Assembly: GCF_011745365.1 (NCBI RefSeq)
Contig: NW_024468913.1
Location: 372,001-436,000, forward strand
Source: Cryphonectria parasitica EP155
Taxonomy: Eukaryota; Ascomycota; Sordariomycetes; Diaporthales; Cryphonectriaceae
Length of the DNA: 64,000 nt
Reading direction: 5' to 3'
Positions 22,985 through 35,136 of the stretch are shown here, in pieces; the stretch's first letter is position 1, and each line of letters opens with the position of its first letter. Made by a program: the position numbers and the translations under genes. The notes below the pieces were generated by a model that was given only the letters and a program-made list of their open reading frames with translations, was not told the DNA's origin and did no database searches.

Positions 22985-24969
22985 ATGGGACGGGCCCCGA
23001 CGAGTGGATACTGCGAGACTTGCAGAAAGCGGAGAATCAAGTGCGGTGCGTCCAGAAAGAACCTACGTTGCATCAAATACATCTCCAATTCCAACCCGCC
23101 TCAGTTGCTGATTAATTCTTTTTCTTTCCTTTTCCTCGTGGATAGACAAGACTGCACCCTCGTGTATGCGATGCCTAAAATCCGGCTATGTATGCAAGGG
23201 ATACGCATCCGGCCTGCGAATACAATCCCTCGTGGTCGTGACAGGCTCTGAAGGCTCTCAGCGGCTCGCCAGGCTCGCCGGACCTTCCGACGCGTCGTCG
23301 AACCAGCGACGCAATGATGTACTATATCGCTATAGTTCCAGCACGAGTCGTGGTGGTCCACGTGGTGACGAGCCCAGAAGATTGAACCCACCCCAAGGGC
23401 TGAACCTCACGGCCTTTCAGGAGCACATGGCCTTCAGCTACTTCTTTGCCACCTACGGCTGGGCTTGTTTCTGGAAACCTTTCCTGCAGCTTGCCAAGGA
23501 GAACGACCTCGCCCCGACGGCGAGCCATATCTGCAGCCTTGCTTTGGCATACGGACATATGGGCCTTGGCCACGGCGACAAGGGCCTGAAGTCGATGGGC
23601 TTGGAGCTGTATGGCCGGAGTCTGAGGGAGGTGCAGACGTTGCTCAGCCAAGGAGGAGCTGCGCGGACTGAACTGGCCCGACTTTGCGTTCCTGTTGTGA
23701 TCTTGGGCATGTATTCTGTATGTTGAACGGTTCTTGATCTCAGATGACAACGTCTTTCCAGCATTATCCGCTCCCGGTTCTTCTCCTTGTCGGCCGCCAC
23801 TTGCTACGTGCAGAGAACTTATTGTAACTAACCATTTGGGCCTAATAGTTTGCTATCGATGGAGACCTGCGACTCATACATAACCTCGGTGTTGTACAAA
23901 TCTTGAAACACTGCGGGCCAGAAGCATTCCAAGACGAACCGCTCCTCACTGCGTACAGATCATGCAGAGCACTGTTGGTAGGCCATGTGACCAAAGACTT
24001 CTTCCAACCCTCTTGTTCTCGAAGCAATACTGAGAACTCGTTACCGCCACAGATATGTGAGTCCTTCGCCGTCCGCCGACGTACCTTCATGGAAGAGTTC
24101 AAGTGGAAGACCGTCCCCTGGCAGAAGCTTCCCAAGACGGCCCTGGACCGCCTGATCGATATCCTGGCCGACATGCCGGGCATTGTCAACGACATGGCCG
24201 CCAGCGAGCGACCCATATCACCTGCAACCAAAGCGTCCTTCCGTTCACAGGTCGGCAAGCTGCGGACAGCGATCCAGGCGTGGAGACACGATTGGGACCG
24301 CGCGAACCCAGGGGCGGGCAGCGAGGCGCCCTCACACCTTAAGATGGACAATATCGATTCTGCCTTGTTCAGGGAACAGCTGAGTACGACAATTGAGTTT
24401 GGGACCACGCAGCAGGCTCTTGAAATGGTATTTACGACCGTTCTCTTGATGATCTATTCTTATACCCTCTCTCAAATCATCCCAGCCTCCACATTCCAGA
24501 AAGCTGGACAAATATTTTCAGGAACTTGCTCACCACCAGATGGATACAGTTGACCTACAACGCCGGCCTCATATATCTCATGCAGCTAGAAGACATCCTG
24601 TCCATAGGAAAACCGCACAGCAGCCCCATAACAACCGAGATAGCCAAAGAAATCCGCCGAGACAGCTTGAACCGCCACCCATCCCAACCTTTACTTCTCC
24701 CCGAAGAGGTACGCCACACCTGCCAGCCCGCCCTCGAGGCCTTCCGCCTCATCCCGTCACTTTACAAGAACCTCGTCACCACCAGAGACCGCGTCATGGT
24801 CATCCTAGCCCCCTTGGGCATTGTGTACTGCTCGACAAAGGGGCAGCCGGGGTTGAGCAAATGCATGGAGGCTGTGCTGGACGAGATTCCCTTTTTTGGG
24901 AGCGGGGCTACTAGGGATTTGTCTGTTTATGAGCTGAAGGTTGGGGAGGCGTGGCGGTCGGGGAAGTGA
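22985..24969 (+). CDS. Zn2Cys6 fungal transcription factor (C-terminal join uncertain)
   Basis: Exon 1 is 22985-23045 and exon 2 is 23146-23717; joining them restores a perfect Zn2Cys6 cluster, C-x2-C-x6-C-x6-C-x2-C-x6-C, at residues 10-37. Exon 3 begins near 23849 and an in-frame stretch from about 23977 to 24052 could be another intron. The C-terminal part (about 24500-24969) ends in a different frame and carries a segment typical of fungal regulators (AFRLIPSLYKNLV). Between about 24390 and 24526 the frame must change, and no canonical intron fits well without removing a likely coding helix. The N-terminal Zn cluster binds DNA; the middle region belongs to the fungal-specific regulator type. 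The target is unknown. It is convergent with a purine permease gene, which may or may not be meaningful. An assembly indel or true frameshift in the C-terminus is possible. Confidence 0.85.
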
Positions 24970-25202
24970 TCCCATTGTTTTGAAGGTTACATTTAGACGA
25001 TAATCACATGGATGTGAAGGATGAAGCCTGACTTGTACAAGTACTGCGAAGCTTTCATGAAGAGTGAGTGCCTGGGCCTGAACAGAACGTCTTATGCAAG
25101 GCCAGCAGCTGAGCGGAATTACTAATAGAAAATATCATAATTTTGCACCATTTTTCTTTTCTGTTTCTCGATCCATGTATATGTCATCGGGTCACCAGCA
25201 GC

Positions 25203-27246
25203 TTATGCCAACTTCTCGTCCCCATCGCGGCTCCCGCCATCACTCACCACCCTCTTGGTCTCCCTGCTCCTCTGCGCCGCCGAGCCCTCCACGACCTCAC
25301 CACCATCCGCGTCCGTCTCCTCAAACTCCTCAGGCAGCGACAAGTTCAGAATCACAGTCACCAGCGCCGTCACCGCAAACCCAGTCTCCATGACCAGCTC
25401 GATCGCGTCCAGGAAGCCCTGCAGGCTCTTGTTGGAGCCGCTATAGGTGAAGACGTAGCTGAAGTAGGTAGGAACCAAGGTGGCACCGTAGCCAATGGCG
25501 AGACCGGCGGTGAGGATGAAGCGGTTGCGACGGGTAAATGGCACACCGCGGCAGATAATGGCGATGCCAGAGACGGCGACAGAGGTGAAGAGGAAGGTGG
25601 TCATGCCGCCTATCACGGCAGAGGGGATGGAGGTCAGGGCTGCGGCGAACTTGGCGAGGATGCCCATGATGATGAGGAAGATGCTATTTTTCTCATTGTC
25701 AGCTTTCTATTTGACCTTGTGTGGCCATGGTTTGGCACACAATTCCTCTTCCTGTTCGTCATAGCAGAAAAACACTCACCATGCACAGTAGCCCGCCTTG
25801 CGGTTCGCACACCTCGTCAGCGCAATCACACCATTGTTCTGAGCAAAAGTAGACATGGGCGTGATTGTGCACAAGGCAGCCAGCACGCCCATTGATCCCA
25901 TCAGCCAGGACACCACCCTGGATCCTGCTCTCGTACAGCTTGCCGTCAACCTCGAGGCGGGAGACGTCACAGGTGGCCGTGATGTCACCAATGGCCTCAC
26001 AGGCACAGATGATGAAGACGGCCAGCAGGGGAAGCACGAGCGGGCCGTAGACGCTGAGCTTGAAGGTGTGCACCCAGATGAAGCTGGCGGCGGGGGCGGC
26101 GTCGATGCCGGAGCGGTCAAAGTAGCCGCAGGCGGCGGCGATGATGCAGCCCACGAGGAGACCGATGACGACGGAGCAGGATTTCATGATGGGGGCGCCG
26201 AAACGCTCACAGAGGATGATGGTCAAGAAGACGGAGAACCCGAGGCCTATTAGTCCAGTCAAGTCAATACATATATACGCATACACCATGTTGGTGTCGG
26301 TACAAGCAGTCTGAGCCAGTACTTACCCAAAAACTCAGCACTTCCCCAGGGCAGGGCATGCGGCGCATCGATATCCGGACACAGAGCATAATACGCAGTG
26401 GTAGGGTTCATGCAAGAACCACTTCCACCAGCCCAGGCCTCGAAGCCGCTCTCGATGAGGCTGATGCCGATGAGCATGACCGTGGGACCTGTAACGATGG
26501 GTGGGAAGATGCGCAGCATGGTCTTGGGCGGGATGAACGAGATGAGCACCTCAAGCAGGGCGCAGACGGCCGAGGTGCCGATGAGGGCGCCGTATCCCTC
26601 GGGACAGGGCAGCTGGGTGCCGTCGTCGGCAGTCGGGCAGTAGCCGTTCTCGTACATCTGAGTGAAGGCGCGGGTGGCGACGGTGATGGTGGAAAAGGAG
26701 ACGCCCACGACGGAAATTACCCCCGTGCCCAGGTAGTATCTAGAAAGGCAAGATTGCTTGAGGGTCAGCTGCTGTTGTTGTCTGATGGGAAACTCTCCCT
26801 CGACTAGGCGTTTCTCTCTCGCTCTCAAGAAGGACGTACGGGGTCTTGAAAAGATGAAACCTTGTGATCTGAACCATGGACAAGACACCCGAGACGATCA
26901 GCGACGTCGACACCAAATACTGCTCCAGCTCAGTGGACAGGTTGGCGGCGGCAGCGAGGATGATGGGCGGAGCGATGATACCAGCCAGCATGGCCAGGGC
27001 ATGCTGGAGACCCAACAAGACGGCAAGGACCACGGGCAGGTTCTCGTTGAGGCCGAAAAAGGGAGCCGCCTGAGCCCTCTTCTTCATAAAGGGAAGGCTC
27101 GGCGTAAAGAGGAAGGCATAGTCGTAGTCGCCTACCAGGCCCTCCCTGGTGAAGAAGGTCTGCTTGAAACCACGGAGCCGGTCACCAAATGTCCTCTTGT
27201 GCTCGGGATATGCACCGATCTGAGATGGTCCTTGGCCCTCATCCAT
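25203..27246 (-). pseudogene. NCS2/NAT purine (xanthine/urate-type) permease with a +1 frameshift
   Basis: Four exons, 27246-26840, 26739-26327, 26246-25780 and 25683-25203, cover a full UapA/UapC-like transporter of about 588 residues, near the 574 of UapA. About 12-14 membrane helices are present. The NAT signature Q-N-x-G-x4-T-R appears as QNNGVIALTR in exon 3. Exon lengths sum to one base more than a multiple of three, and the reading frame breaks at the C-run 25888-25890 (GGG on the coding strand): upstream one frame reads to GGVLADGING, downstream the continuation GVLAALCTITPMSTFAQ is in another frame. Read as is, the protein stops about 40 codons later, before the NAT signature and the last helices. 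It is either a recent pseudogene, a sequencing or assembly error in a short homopolymer, or both allelic states exist. The family symports xanthine, urate or related purines with protons. Confidence 0.85.
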
Positions 27247-30200
27247 CTTGGCGAGATGAGCTTGTGATGCGTCCTGACAACAGTTGATGCTGGGATCGGG
27301 TTGTTCAAAGTTATTAGATGTTAACAGGACTGCTGCCTCTATTCACAAGAGGGGGGGGGAAAGGGAGAGAGCCCAGCTTCTCAAAGCGACAAGAACGCTT
27401 GTGAGACTGTAATGAAATTCACTTGGATGTTCGGTTAAAGCCGTCACAAACTCATCTCGTCCAGAATGAATAACGGAATGGGGTGAAGTACATATTTATG
27501 TCATCCAAGACGTATTCATAAAAGAATGACCGCAGCTGGAAATAGAGAGAAAAGGTGAGCGCGGTCGCATCGGAGCAGTGCTTATCATGGAGCATCAATT
27601 TTAACTACTAAGAACCTGGCCGGATCCTCTTGGATGGTATCCACCGGACGGGCAGCGGAACTAGCCGATCCACTGTCGCATGGGGCTGCGTTCTCTCAGA
27701 GTGAAATACCAAGGCGCTGGGGCAGACACTATTTGGGGGTGGCCATATGATTTTCTTTGTCTGTTTCTTTTTTTTTTTTTTCTTTCTCCATTCTGGGTGA
27801 TAGTGATAGTGGGTGTGGCAGCATGTCAGAAGACGGGGCAGGGGGCGAGAAGGAGGAGGACGCATTAAACCCTTCCTGTGTGCATCGATTCTCATATGCA
27901 CAACATCAGCCCTGGACGTGGGGGAGAAGGGTGGGATTGCTTTTGCTTACTGCTGCTTATCTGCAGACTACAGCAGAACACGAGCCCCTCTGTATCGGTT
28001 TTGTTGTTACTTTTCCTTTCTTTTCTCCTTTCTTTTCCGAGCTGCTGTCAATACAACGCTGGCAGCCTTTCATGCGCATGCCCACATGCTGGAGGACTCT
28101 CATATGCACCGGCCTACAGACAAAAAAAAAAGAGCCTCTTCTTCTTGGCTGGTATTAAACTCCGTACGGTTCCTCGTGTGGGTCGCCCTAAGGAAATCAG
28201 AACCAGGGTCTTTGCTGGGACTCTAATCAGGTAAAGATAACAAAACTGATAACATCACTCGATTCTATCGAGTCAACCACCAACAACAAGCGACCGCCCA
28301 AGAAAATGAAAGAAAAAAGACTTCATTGTAGATAAGGTAACATCAGAATACTGTTATTTGAGTACTCTCCACACCAAGCCACCCTGCTAAACGAGCACGT
28401 CCATGCAGCAATAGCAGGCAGATGCATCTCTCCACATCAGTGATGCAGCCTATGGTTGCATGCGGACGTCCGAGACCTTCGCTTATGCCGGTATCCGATC
28501 TGGATGCGCCGCCTACCGTCAACTTTTGGCTTTTTCCTACCAAATAAGACAGATCCAGACCTGCATTGCATAAGGTTTCTTCTGGGGTTTGTTTTCTCTC
28601 TCTACTCTCTTCTCTTCTACTTTCCTTTCTTGGTCAAGAAAATGCAGAAAGATGAAAATTTTCATATACATTAGATCGCCAGCGTGATGCCGTCACGCCT
28701 TCCCGCCCTTTTTCCCTTTCTGCACCCGGCGTCTGCCGATCTGTCTCTAGGGCGTTGTGGCTGCCCTTCGAATGCGACTCTGGCTGCAGATATTGCTTTT
28801 TTTCTCTTGGAGAACGTGACCATTCTCAGGGCCCCCTGACGCCGAAGATGTTAGCGGTTGATGACATTCTCTTCTTTTCTTTTCCTCCCTCTCAATCCCG
28901 GTTCACTGTAGCCATCAAGAAGTCACTTCTAATTTGATTTTTTTCCCCCCTCATAAACTTTTCCTTCAACGACGGAAACCTCGTTCCATGGTTATTACGT
29001 ACAGGCAATCCTGGCATTCAAACCCTGCCCTCTCAGATTTCACTGCTTTTTCTTTACTTCATCGATTGGGACGCTGGTCGACAACAAGAGGAATGTACTG
29101 TGAATTTACTTGTATTGTGCGGAGGCCAGTGAGTCACCGGCAGCCTTGCCAGCCAGCCAACAGTCAGGGCCCCAGATAGGATAGCCTTATGAAGTCCGGC
29201 GATCTGGCTGTTTGTTCTTCTCTCTCTCTCTCTCTCTGTAGCCCCTTGCATACAGGCCTTTTCTGCCTGACATACTTATACAACGCACGAACATACGGCA
29301 ATATCAATTTATTGCAGAAATCAGGGGGGGAGGGGAGGGGAGGGGAGGGGAGGGGGGGGTGGACCGGCCAGCCCAAGCATCATTACCACTATCGAAGCCT
29401 CCTCCCCTGCATCTCCTCGCTCGTAACTTCTCCAGTCCATGCAGCTGCATACGCACCCAGTCGACAGCCACTTCAACAGTGTGAACAGTCCTGACCAGAT
29501 ACCTTCTCACAACATCAGCCTTTTCTGCCAGCGAGATGGGCATCCTTGACACTAGCTAAGACTCGCAGAGTAGTACCGCTTCCCTTTTAATCGGCACTCG
29601 GGCCGTCACAACATGTCGAGCACCAACTTCTGCTCTCAACCCATCAGCCCGCGAACGAGCAGCGACTCCTTGCAGCACGTATTGGCTGCAGAATCGTCTA
29701 GTTCAGCTTGGACCTCAGATACAACCCTCTAACCCCACCACCGATTTGAGATCGTGTTGCGACAGGCTTCGAATCTCCGTGTCCGCCACCCTCGAGGGCA
29801 CACAAAAGGGCTTTGAATACCCCCCCCCCCACACCCAAACCGGGCTGTCGCCGCTCGTCCCATTGACCTCTTGTGTCACGGCGTCGACATGTCAGGATCC
29901 GTCTCCTGTTCGCGCAAGTGGAACAATGACTCGACTTCGCAGACGGATGGAGCGCGCCAGCCATCAGCACCTCTTCTACTGCCGAGAAGACGAGGTTGTT
30001 GACAGCCACCTCGGTGTCGGGTCACTCGGGACTGCAACCTCGCAAAGGAGCTTTCCGAGTGCGCAGTCAGGATGGAGCCTTCCACGGTCGTGGCTGGAGA
30101 GGGAGCGGGGCGAGGTAGCAGCACTGGTTGCCTCTTAGGTTCGCGACGATGAGGGTATCGGAGATTCTATTGCCATGTGTGTTTTGTTGTATGTGTTTGC

Positions 30201-31958
30201 TCTGAGCAGGCGCTATGTCTTTGACGATGTGCGTGATTATCTTTCCTTCTCGGCACGCAGGATGCTCGTCAGGTAAGTGGTTCAATAGGTGTGCTCTCTC
30301 GAAGACAAGGTCTTGTATTCTACCCAGGCTGGTCTGCCTGTAGTGCATCAGCGTAATGATCTCGTAACAAATCAAATTTGACCAATGTGAAATAGCATCA
30401 CGTCATCTGGAATCGGCCTAGACACCGGCCGCATGAGCTTGAGGGCCATCACGTTCGGGTGATATTCGACAGGTATTCTCGTCTCGGTCAGGCGTCAAGT
30501 TTTATTGCATCACGTGTTGTTGGGCCTGTTGTAACCGTGCAATGATTAGCAAACTGAGGTCCAATGCTATTGTTTGCTATGAACGTCTCTTATAAGAGTA
30601 CGATGCAAACTTGACGCCAGGTGCCGAGGTCTGTTCTCCTGTGACACGATCGGTATATCTTATGATGATCCTTGCGTTGCTATTCATAGAAGCACATACT
30701 CCTTTTCTTCTCTTCTTCTTAGCCAGTATTCGTAAAAAGTTGATACTGACTCTATCTTGAAGGCTGTGTAGGCGCCTGGGAGGCCATCCGAGGCATATAT
30801 AAACTCTTTTTAATAGAAATAGCGATGGAACCGGTGCTGTGCTGTATGTACGCATGTATTGAAACTGGCGGACAGGTCTTCGAAACAAAGAAACCCGGTG
30901 AAGGCTGCTGCGGAAGAGAAAGGGTATGCACAGAATCCTGCATAGTATCACGGCGAGATTCAGCAGTGGGACCAGGGTTATCATAGGATTACTTCGCCTC
31001 ATGAGGATTAAGAACAAATACGTTCCCAGACATTATACGTGCCTTGAAGGATCTGTCAATCATAGATTCCTCATGAATTTCCGGCATTTACTGTGGCATC
31101 GGCCTCAGCCTATCAAGCACGCATGTCAAGATCCAGAAGATCATCTCCCACAAACATCTTTGTGAAGAAAACACATCCTGTTTAGCATATCTTTTACATT
31201 CAGCAAACGTACGAAGTGTTATTATATAAATATTGCTTCTTTGTCTTTTCTCTGTAATGCAGCCTGCCAACGGTTTATGAGAACTCCATCGTGTCCAATC
31301 GAGCAGGGGAGCCTTACAGCTGGCACATGATTACCGGGTTGTCTGCGCCTATCCGTACCGCACAGGACGCTTTCTGATGATGCGTCAGTTTGGGTAGCAA
31401 TGAAACTTAATTTGACCCTCCACGGCAGCCCTTCGGTGTGAGCTTATCAACTGATTGGTAGGCAACCGTGTGAATCCCGTGGAAGTGTCTAGTATCCAGG
31501 CCCTGACCTGCAGCTGAATCAGACAACAAATGCATTGCTATCATAATATACATCAATGATATTTCTCAGAGAAACTCGGCTACACGCATTAGAGCATCGT
31601 CAGACTCTCCAGTACCTTCCAGAGGGGCAAAGATAAAAATCAACACAGCTCAAAAAGCACCAGAGTGTAGATCGAGACTTCGTGAAAGAGTATCACTACA
31701 CTCGCAAGGCCCCATCCGAACAAACGACCTCTTCAACCTCAAGTGAACACAACGACAGAAAACCATGCCAGCCAATATGTCATCCTTTCAAGGCCATCAC
31801 TGGTATGTGTCCAGATGTCCCCTCCCCTCAGTGCCTCTCCCCTCCAGACTCTTCTCCACAAGCCACTACTTCAGCTTCATCTAATAATCACTTGACACTG
31901 GCTGACAATCACTACTCCCCCTCTCCCCCCTCCCAAATAAAGCCCAGTTTGTGGTCAA
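27247..31958. other. Gene-poor region, about 4.7 kb
   Basis: This is the longest stretch without a recognisable gene. It holds the upstream region of the NCS2 permease, a 12-base or longer T run near 27768, a TC microsatellite at about 29219-29237 and the G-rich repeat at 29324-29359. Frames up to about 146 codons exist on both strands but show no domain, signal peptide or splice pattern I trust. A possible 5' UTR intron of the next gene ends at about 31947. Confidence 0.5.
29324..29359 (+). repeat. G-rich (GGGGA)n tract, potential G-quadruplex
   Basis: Thirty-six bases consist of a G7 run, four GGGG blocks each preceded by A, and a final A plus G8. Six G blocks of at least four with one-base spacers fit the quadruplex rule. 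It lies in a gene-free region. Confidence 0.85.
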
Positions 31959-32354
31959 ATGGGCGACAAAAGATGCATCACTTCCGGGCACTACTTAGAA
32001 TGTCCTGTGCACCCGGAAAATTATTATGCCAAGTACACAACCTGCGTCAAGTGCACTGCAGCCAAGAAGCGCGAGGAGCGCGAGGCCAAGAGCATTCGCG
32101 AGGAGCAGGAGCGCGAAAGGGAAAATGAACGAAACAAAGAGAATGAGGAGTGGCCTAAAAAGGGAACCAAAAAAATCAAGAAACCCAAGGTCAGACCAGA
32201 CCATGAGAAGAGCATCAAGCAGCTGCGCAGAGAGCAGAAGGCGTTGAAGAAGTCAGGGGCTATGGTTAATGTGACCAGCTTGACGGCAGGGGAGGAAGAC
32301 GATGGGGCAGAGACAGATGGTGTGCAGACAGCTGACGAGGGGGTTGATACATAA
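31959..32354 (+). CDS. Small charged coiled-coil protein, hypothetical
   Basis: A frame of 131 residues starts at ATG 31959. The N-terminal third has a CPVHPENYY segment followed by a TTCVKCTAAKK segment, so three Cys and a His could form a small metal site (C-x-x-H...C-x2-C). The middle is a highly charged helix rich in E, R and K, followed by a basic PKKGTKKIKKPK stretch and an acidic tail. An AG at about 31946-31947 preceded by a pyrimidine tract suggests that a 5' UTR intron is spliced just upstream. Similar short proteins occur in fungi without a known role. The reading frame has a balanced codon pattern, but the gene is still a prediction. Confidence 0.55.
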   Translation: MGDKRCITSGHYLECPVHPENYYAKYTTCVKCTAAKKREEREAKSIREEQERERENERNKENEEWPKKGTKKIKKPKVRPDHEKSIKQLRREQKALKKSGAMVNVTSLTAGEEDDGAETDGVQTADEGVDT

Positions 32355-32954
32355 GTGCCAACTGAGCTGTATCGATTTTTCAAGACGGACGTGGTATACC
32401 TATTATCGCATGTGTTGAGTCTTGAGATGAGAGGTCAGACTTGGAGGGAATTTTCGACACCTTTATTGAAGACATCAAACATCACTCACTGGTTTGTTCT
32501 TGGTGATGGATGGACATTTGCAGGGATTGAGTGCTTCCTGCTTCCTGGTCATGGATGCAACTGAATGCCTTGACAATGACAGACTGGCTAGCTCTTGTGA
32601 TCACCTCTTTGACGGTACAGTGGAACAATGGAGCACATTGAGCAAGATGTATAGTCATACAACCACCTGAATTCGGAAGTGCAAGAACGAAATTTTTCTG
32701 TTTCTGGGCCTTGAGTATCATGTATCGTATAAATATTGACATAGTCACATCTAAGAGACGACTGAAAGTACATGAAACCTACCATATATTGTCTTACCTA
32801 TCATGCAGCAGTCTAGAGAGATAAAAAAGAAATAAGGATATGAACATGTCAGGTTGCGTTAGTATCTCACCAGGAGAACGTTTCATAATCTCTCACAGTC
32901 AGCAATGCAAGCATGTCATCTAGTCCAGGATGGCAAAAGACCCGCCAAGGCAGA
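32355..32954. other. Intergenic between convergent genes
   Basis: About 0.6 kb between the stop codons of the small charged protein (plus) and the Ala-tailed protein (minus). It should hold two 3' UTRs; nothing else is recognised. Confidence 0.5.
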
Positions 32955-34463
32955 TCAAGACCCGTTGGGCGAGTTCCAGTAGGAAGACGACGCCTTCGCA
33001 GCAGCAGCAGCAGCAGCAGCATCCATGCGCTCCTGAGCCTTACGCGTGTGCCAGTTCCTCTCCCGATCGCGCTCACGGCCGCGCTGGATCCGCGCTGCCA
33101 TCTGCGCGTTGGCACGCTCCACCTGCCGCTGCAGTTCGATGTCATGCTGGCGGCGTCGCTCCTCAGCCTGTGAAGTAGTCTTGCTCAGGCCGAAGAGGGC
33201 AGCGATACCGGATTGAGGGACAGGGACAGGGGCAGGCCGTGACGAGGAGGGCTTGGCCTTGGTGTGGGTGGTGGCAGGGGGCTTGGTCCTGTGTGAGGGC
33301 CGGGATGCGCCCCTCGGGGGGGCCTCCTTCGATGCGGACGGGCGCGAGGAGGATGCAGATGGCTTGGCAGAGGAAGATGGCATCGAAGACGACTGCTTTG
33401 ACGAGAAGGGCGCAGTGAGGCTACGTTCATTGTCCCTCGTCAGAGGAGGGGCTGGGGCTTGACGAGGGTTCTCATAACCAGGGAGGATGTCCCGAGGCAT
33501 AGAAGCCTGTTGTCGAGGGACGTGCATCCCCACATCAAGTCCTTGAGATGGCCTGCCCACAACTCCAGAAGTTGGAATAGGCAGTCCACACTGTGCAAAG
33601 AGCGAGGGCGCTTCGGGATACATGCTCGTGAAGCTCGTCCAAAACCTTTGGTCCATCACGTAAGGACACTCACCCGCAGTGAGGGGGCCCGCCCCCTGCA
33701 GCGTGAAGTTGAGCTGCATGATGCGGTCGAGGATGGAGAACATGTACTTGGCAAGAGTCGCCTTCATATTGGGATCGGGCTCCGAGAGCCACGTACTGGC
33801 AGCCGAGTCCACCATCGCAGGTAGGGTGAGGATGATACAGGGGGCCTCACCGGTGTGGCTGTAGTTGTCCTGGTACCGGAAGATCATGCGCGTGGTCGAC
33901 AGGAGGTTGAAATCACGATCGTTGATGTATCGGATACGCACAGGGACGGGTTTAGCCAGGCCGCAGGCGGTGTAAAAGACAAGATCATCCTCAGTGGGCA
34001 ACTTGATAAAAGTTCCAGTTACCCCCTTGTGCGACGTCAGCCATGCCATTGTGGCCTGTCGTGAGGAGCCGGGGCATGTGAGCGCGAAGTAGTCCACATC
34101 CTTGATCTCTGTGCAGGCCCAGACGTACAAAGCACTGCGTCCGCTCAGTGTGTACTTGGAGTGTTTGAGAGCACAGTCTAGGTTCGCCAACAGTTCTCCG
34201 TAGACACCATCAATAGGACGGGAGTGGAGGCCGGCACGGCCCTGCGAGGCATCATCAGGACTCTGGTGAGCGTAAGGGTTGGGGATGCCGGGTTGGTAGG
34301 TCGGCCTAGGTACAGCCAGGCCTGCTGGCTGTCTTGCTCGGGTCAGGTTGTCCTGGAGCTTCTGGTTCATCATCCTCCTCCTGGTGTTCGTACCTAGGGG
34401 CGTCAGCTCATCACTCTCGGCCTTTCGCGGACGTGGGAAACAAAACTCTAGGAGGCCCGCCAT
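32955..34463 (-). CDS. Hypothetical protein with globular core and charged, poly-Ala C-terminus
   Basis: A single frame of 502 residues runs from ATG 34463 to the stop at 32955. Residues about 80-310 look globular, with mixed hydrophobic and polar content and several W, Y and C residues. The region 320-420 is rich in Ser, Pro and Ala and probably disordered. The C-terminal 90 residues contain a highly charged helix (EERRRQHDIELQRQ and similar) that could be a coiled coil, then an eight-Ala run encoded by GCT repeats. I do not recognise the family, and no signal peptide or membrane helix is evident. It may act in the cytosol or nucleus, but that is inference. Confidence 0.7.
   Translation of the reverse strand: MAGLLEFCFPRPRKAESDELTPLGTNTRRRMMNQKLQDNLTRARQPAGLAVPRPTYQPGIPNPYAHQSPDDASQGRAGLHSRPIDGVYGELLANLDCALKHSKYTLSGRSALYVWACTEIKDVDYFALTCPGSSRQATMAWLTSHKGVTGTFIKLPTEDDLVFYTACGLAKPVPVRIRYINDRDFNLLSTTRMIFRYQDNYSHTGEAPCIILTLPAMVDSAASTWLSEPDPNMKATLAKYMFSILDRIMQLNFTLQGAGPLTAGECPYVMDQRFWTSFTSMYPEAPSLFAQCGLPIPTSGVVGRPSQGLDVGMHVPRQQASMPRDILPGYENPRQAPAPPLTRDNERSLTAPFSSKQSSSMPSSSAKPSASSSRPSASKEAPPRGASRPSHRTKPPATTHTKAKPSSSRPAPVPVPQSGIAALFGLSKTTSQAEERRRQHDIELQRQVERANAQMAARIQRGRERDRERNWHTRKAQERMDAAAAAAAAKASSSYWNSPNGS
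32998..33022. repeat. CAG/GCT trinucleotide repeat encoding poly-Ala
   Basis: On the plus strand the sequence is a run of (CAG) units starting at about 32999; on the coding minus strand it reads as GCT codons for a run of Ala near the protein's C-terminus. Length variation between strains would be expected. Confidence 0.8.
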
Positions 34464-35136
34464 TTTCTCACTTGAGAAGGCAGTCCCTCGGAGAAAAGAG
34501 CGCTAAACAAGTACCCACCTGGGCCGTTTCTTACCAGTCGTGTGTGGTCCCCGAAGTCGATGATCTGGGAGGTGATTATGAGGTTGTCCTATTGCGTGGT
34601 GAGAAGACGGCTACATGCCATGAAGACAAGTTGAAGACCGCATATTTATAATTGCAGCAGAAGCACTGACAGGCGGTAAGAAGTATTGGCCTTGTAGTAC
34701 GTACAACGTTGTTGTCCAAGAAGTCGACATGTGCCTTTGTAAAGGATGTCTCGAAAGACAAAGCAAGATACCTAGTACCACACAAGAGCAATGTTCCTCT
34801 TGCTTTGAAAGAGTCATTGGCCTTGCGACACCAGGCCACCTTGCAACAGTCGAACAGTCCTTGTCACCAGGGCTCGACGAGTCTTGAGACCAGGGCAGGA
34901 ACAATCAATCCCGACAATCCACATGGGCAGAGATAAAACATACCACACAGTAAAAAGAGGCAGCACTTGCGGGACGCAAGCTGGGGCTAGACAGAATTTC
35001 CTTTGTCTACCTATCTACCGGGTGACCTCCCATGCCAAAACCAAGTCTAACGCCGCGGGTAGTCGTACAATACCATTATGCCCTTCCATGAGTCGTGGTA
35101 AATTTTCAGGTTCGAAGCAGCGGCCGCCCATTTCCA
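34464..35136. other. Intergenic, about 0.67 kb
   Basis: This is the upstream region of the Ala-tailed protein gene and the 3' flank of RPN11, both on the minus strand. No gene or RNA is recognised. Confidence 0.5.

Noticed and set aside
23903..24553. Treating the middle exon of the Zn2Cys6 regulator as a separate gene
   Set aside because: It continues the regulator's reading frame and has no independent start; only the C-terminal join is unclear.
34930..35060. Possible 5S rRNA because of a GGGTGACCTCCCATGCC stretch
   Set aside because: The surrounding sequence does not match 5S helices or its internal promoter.
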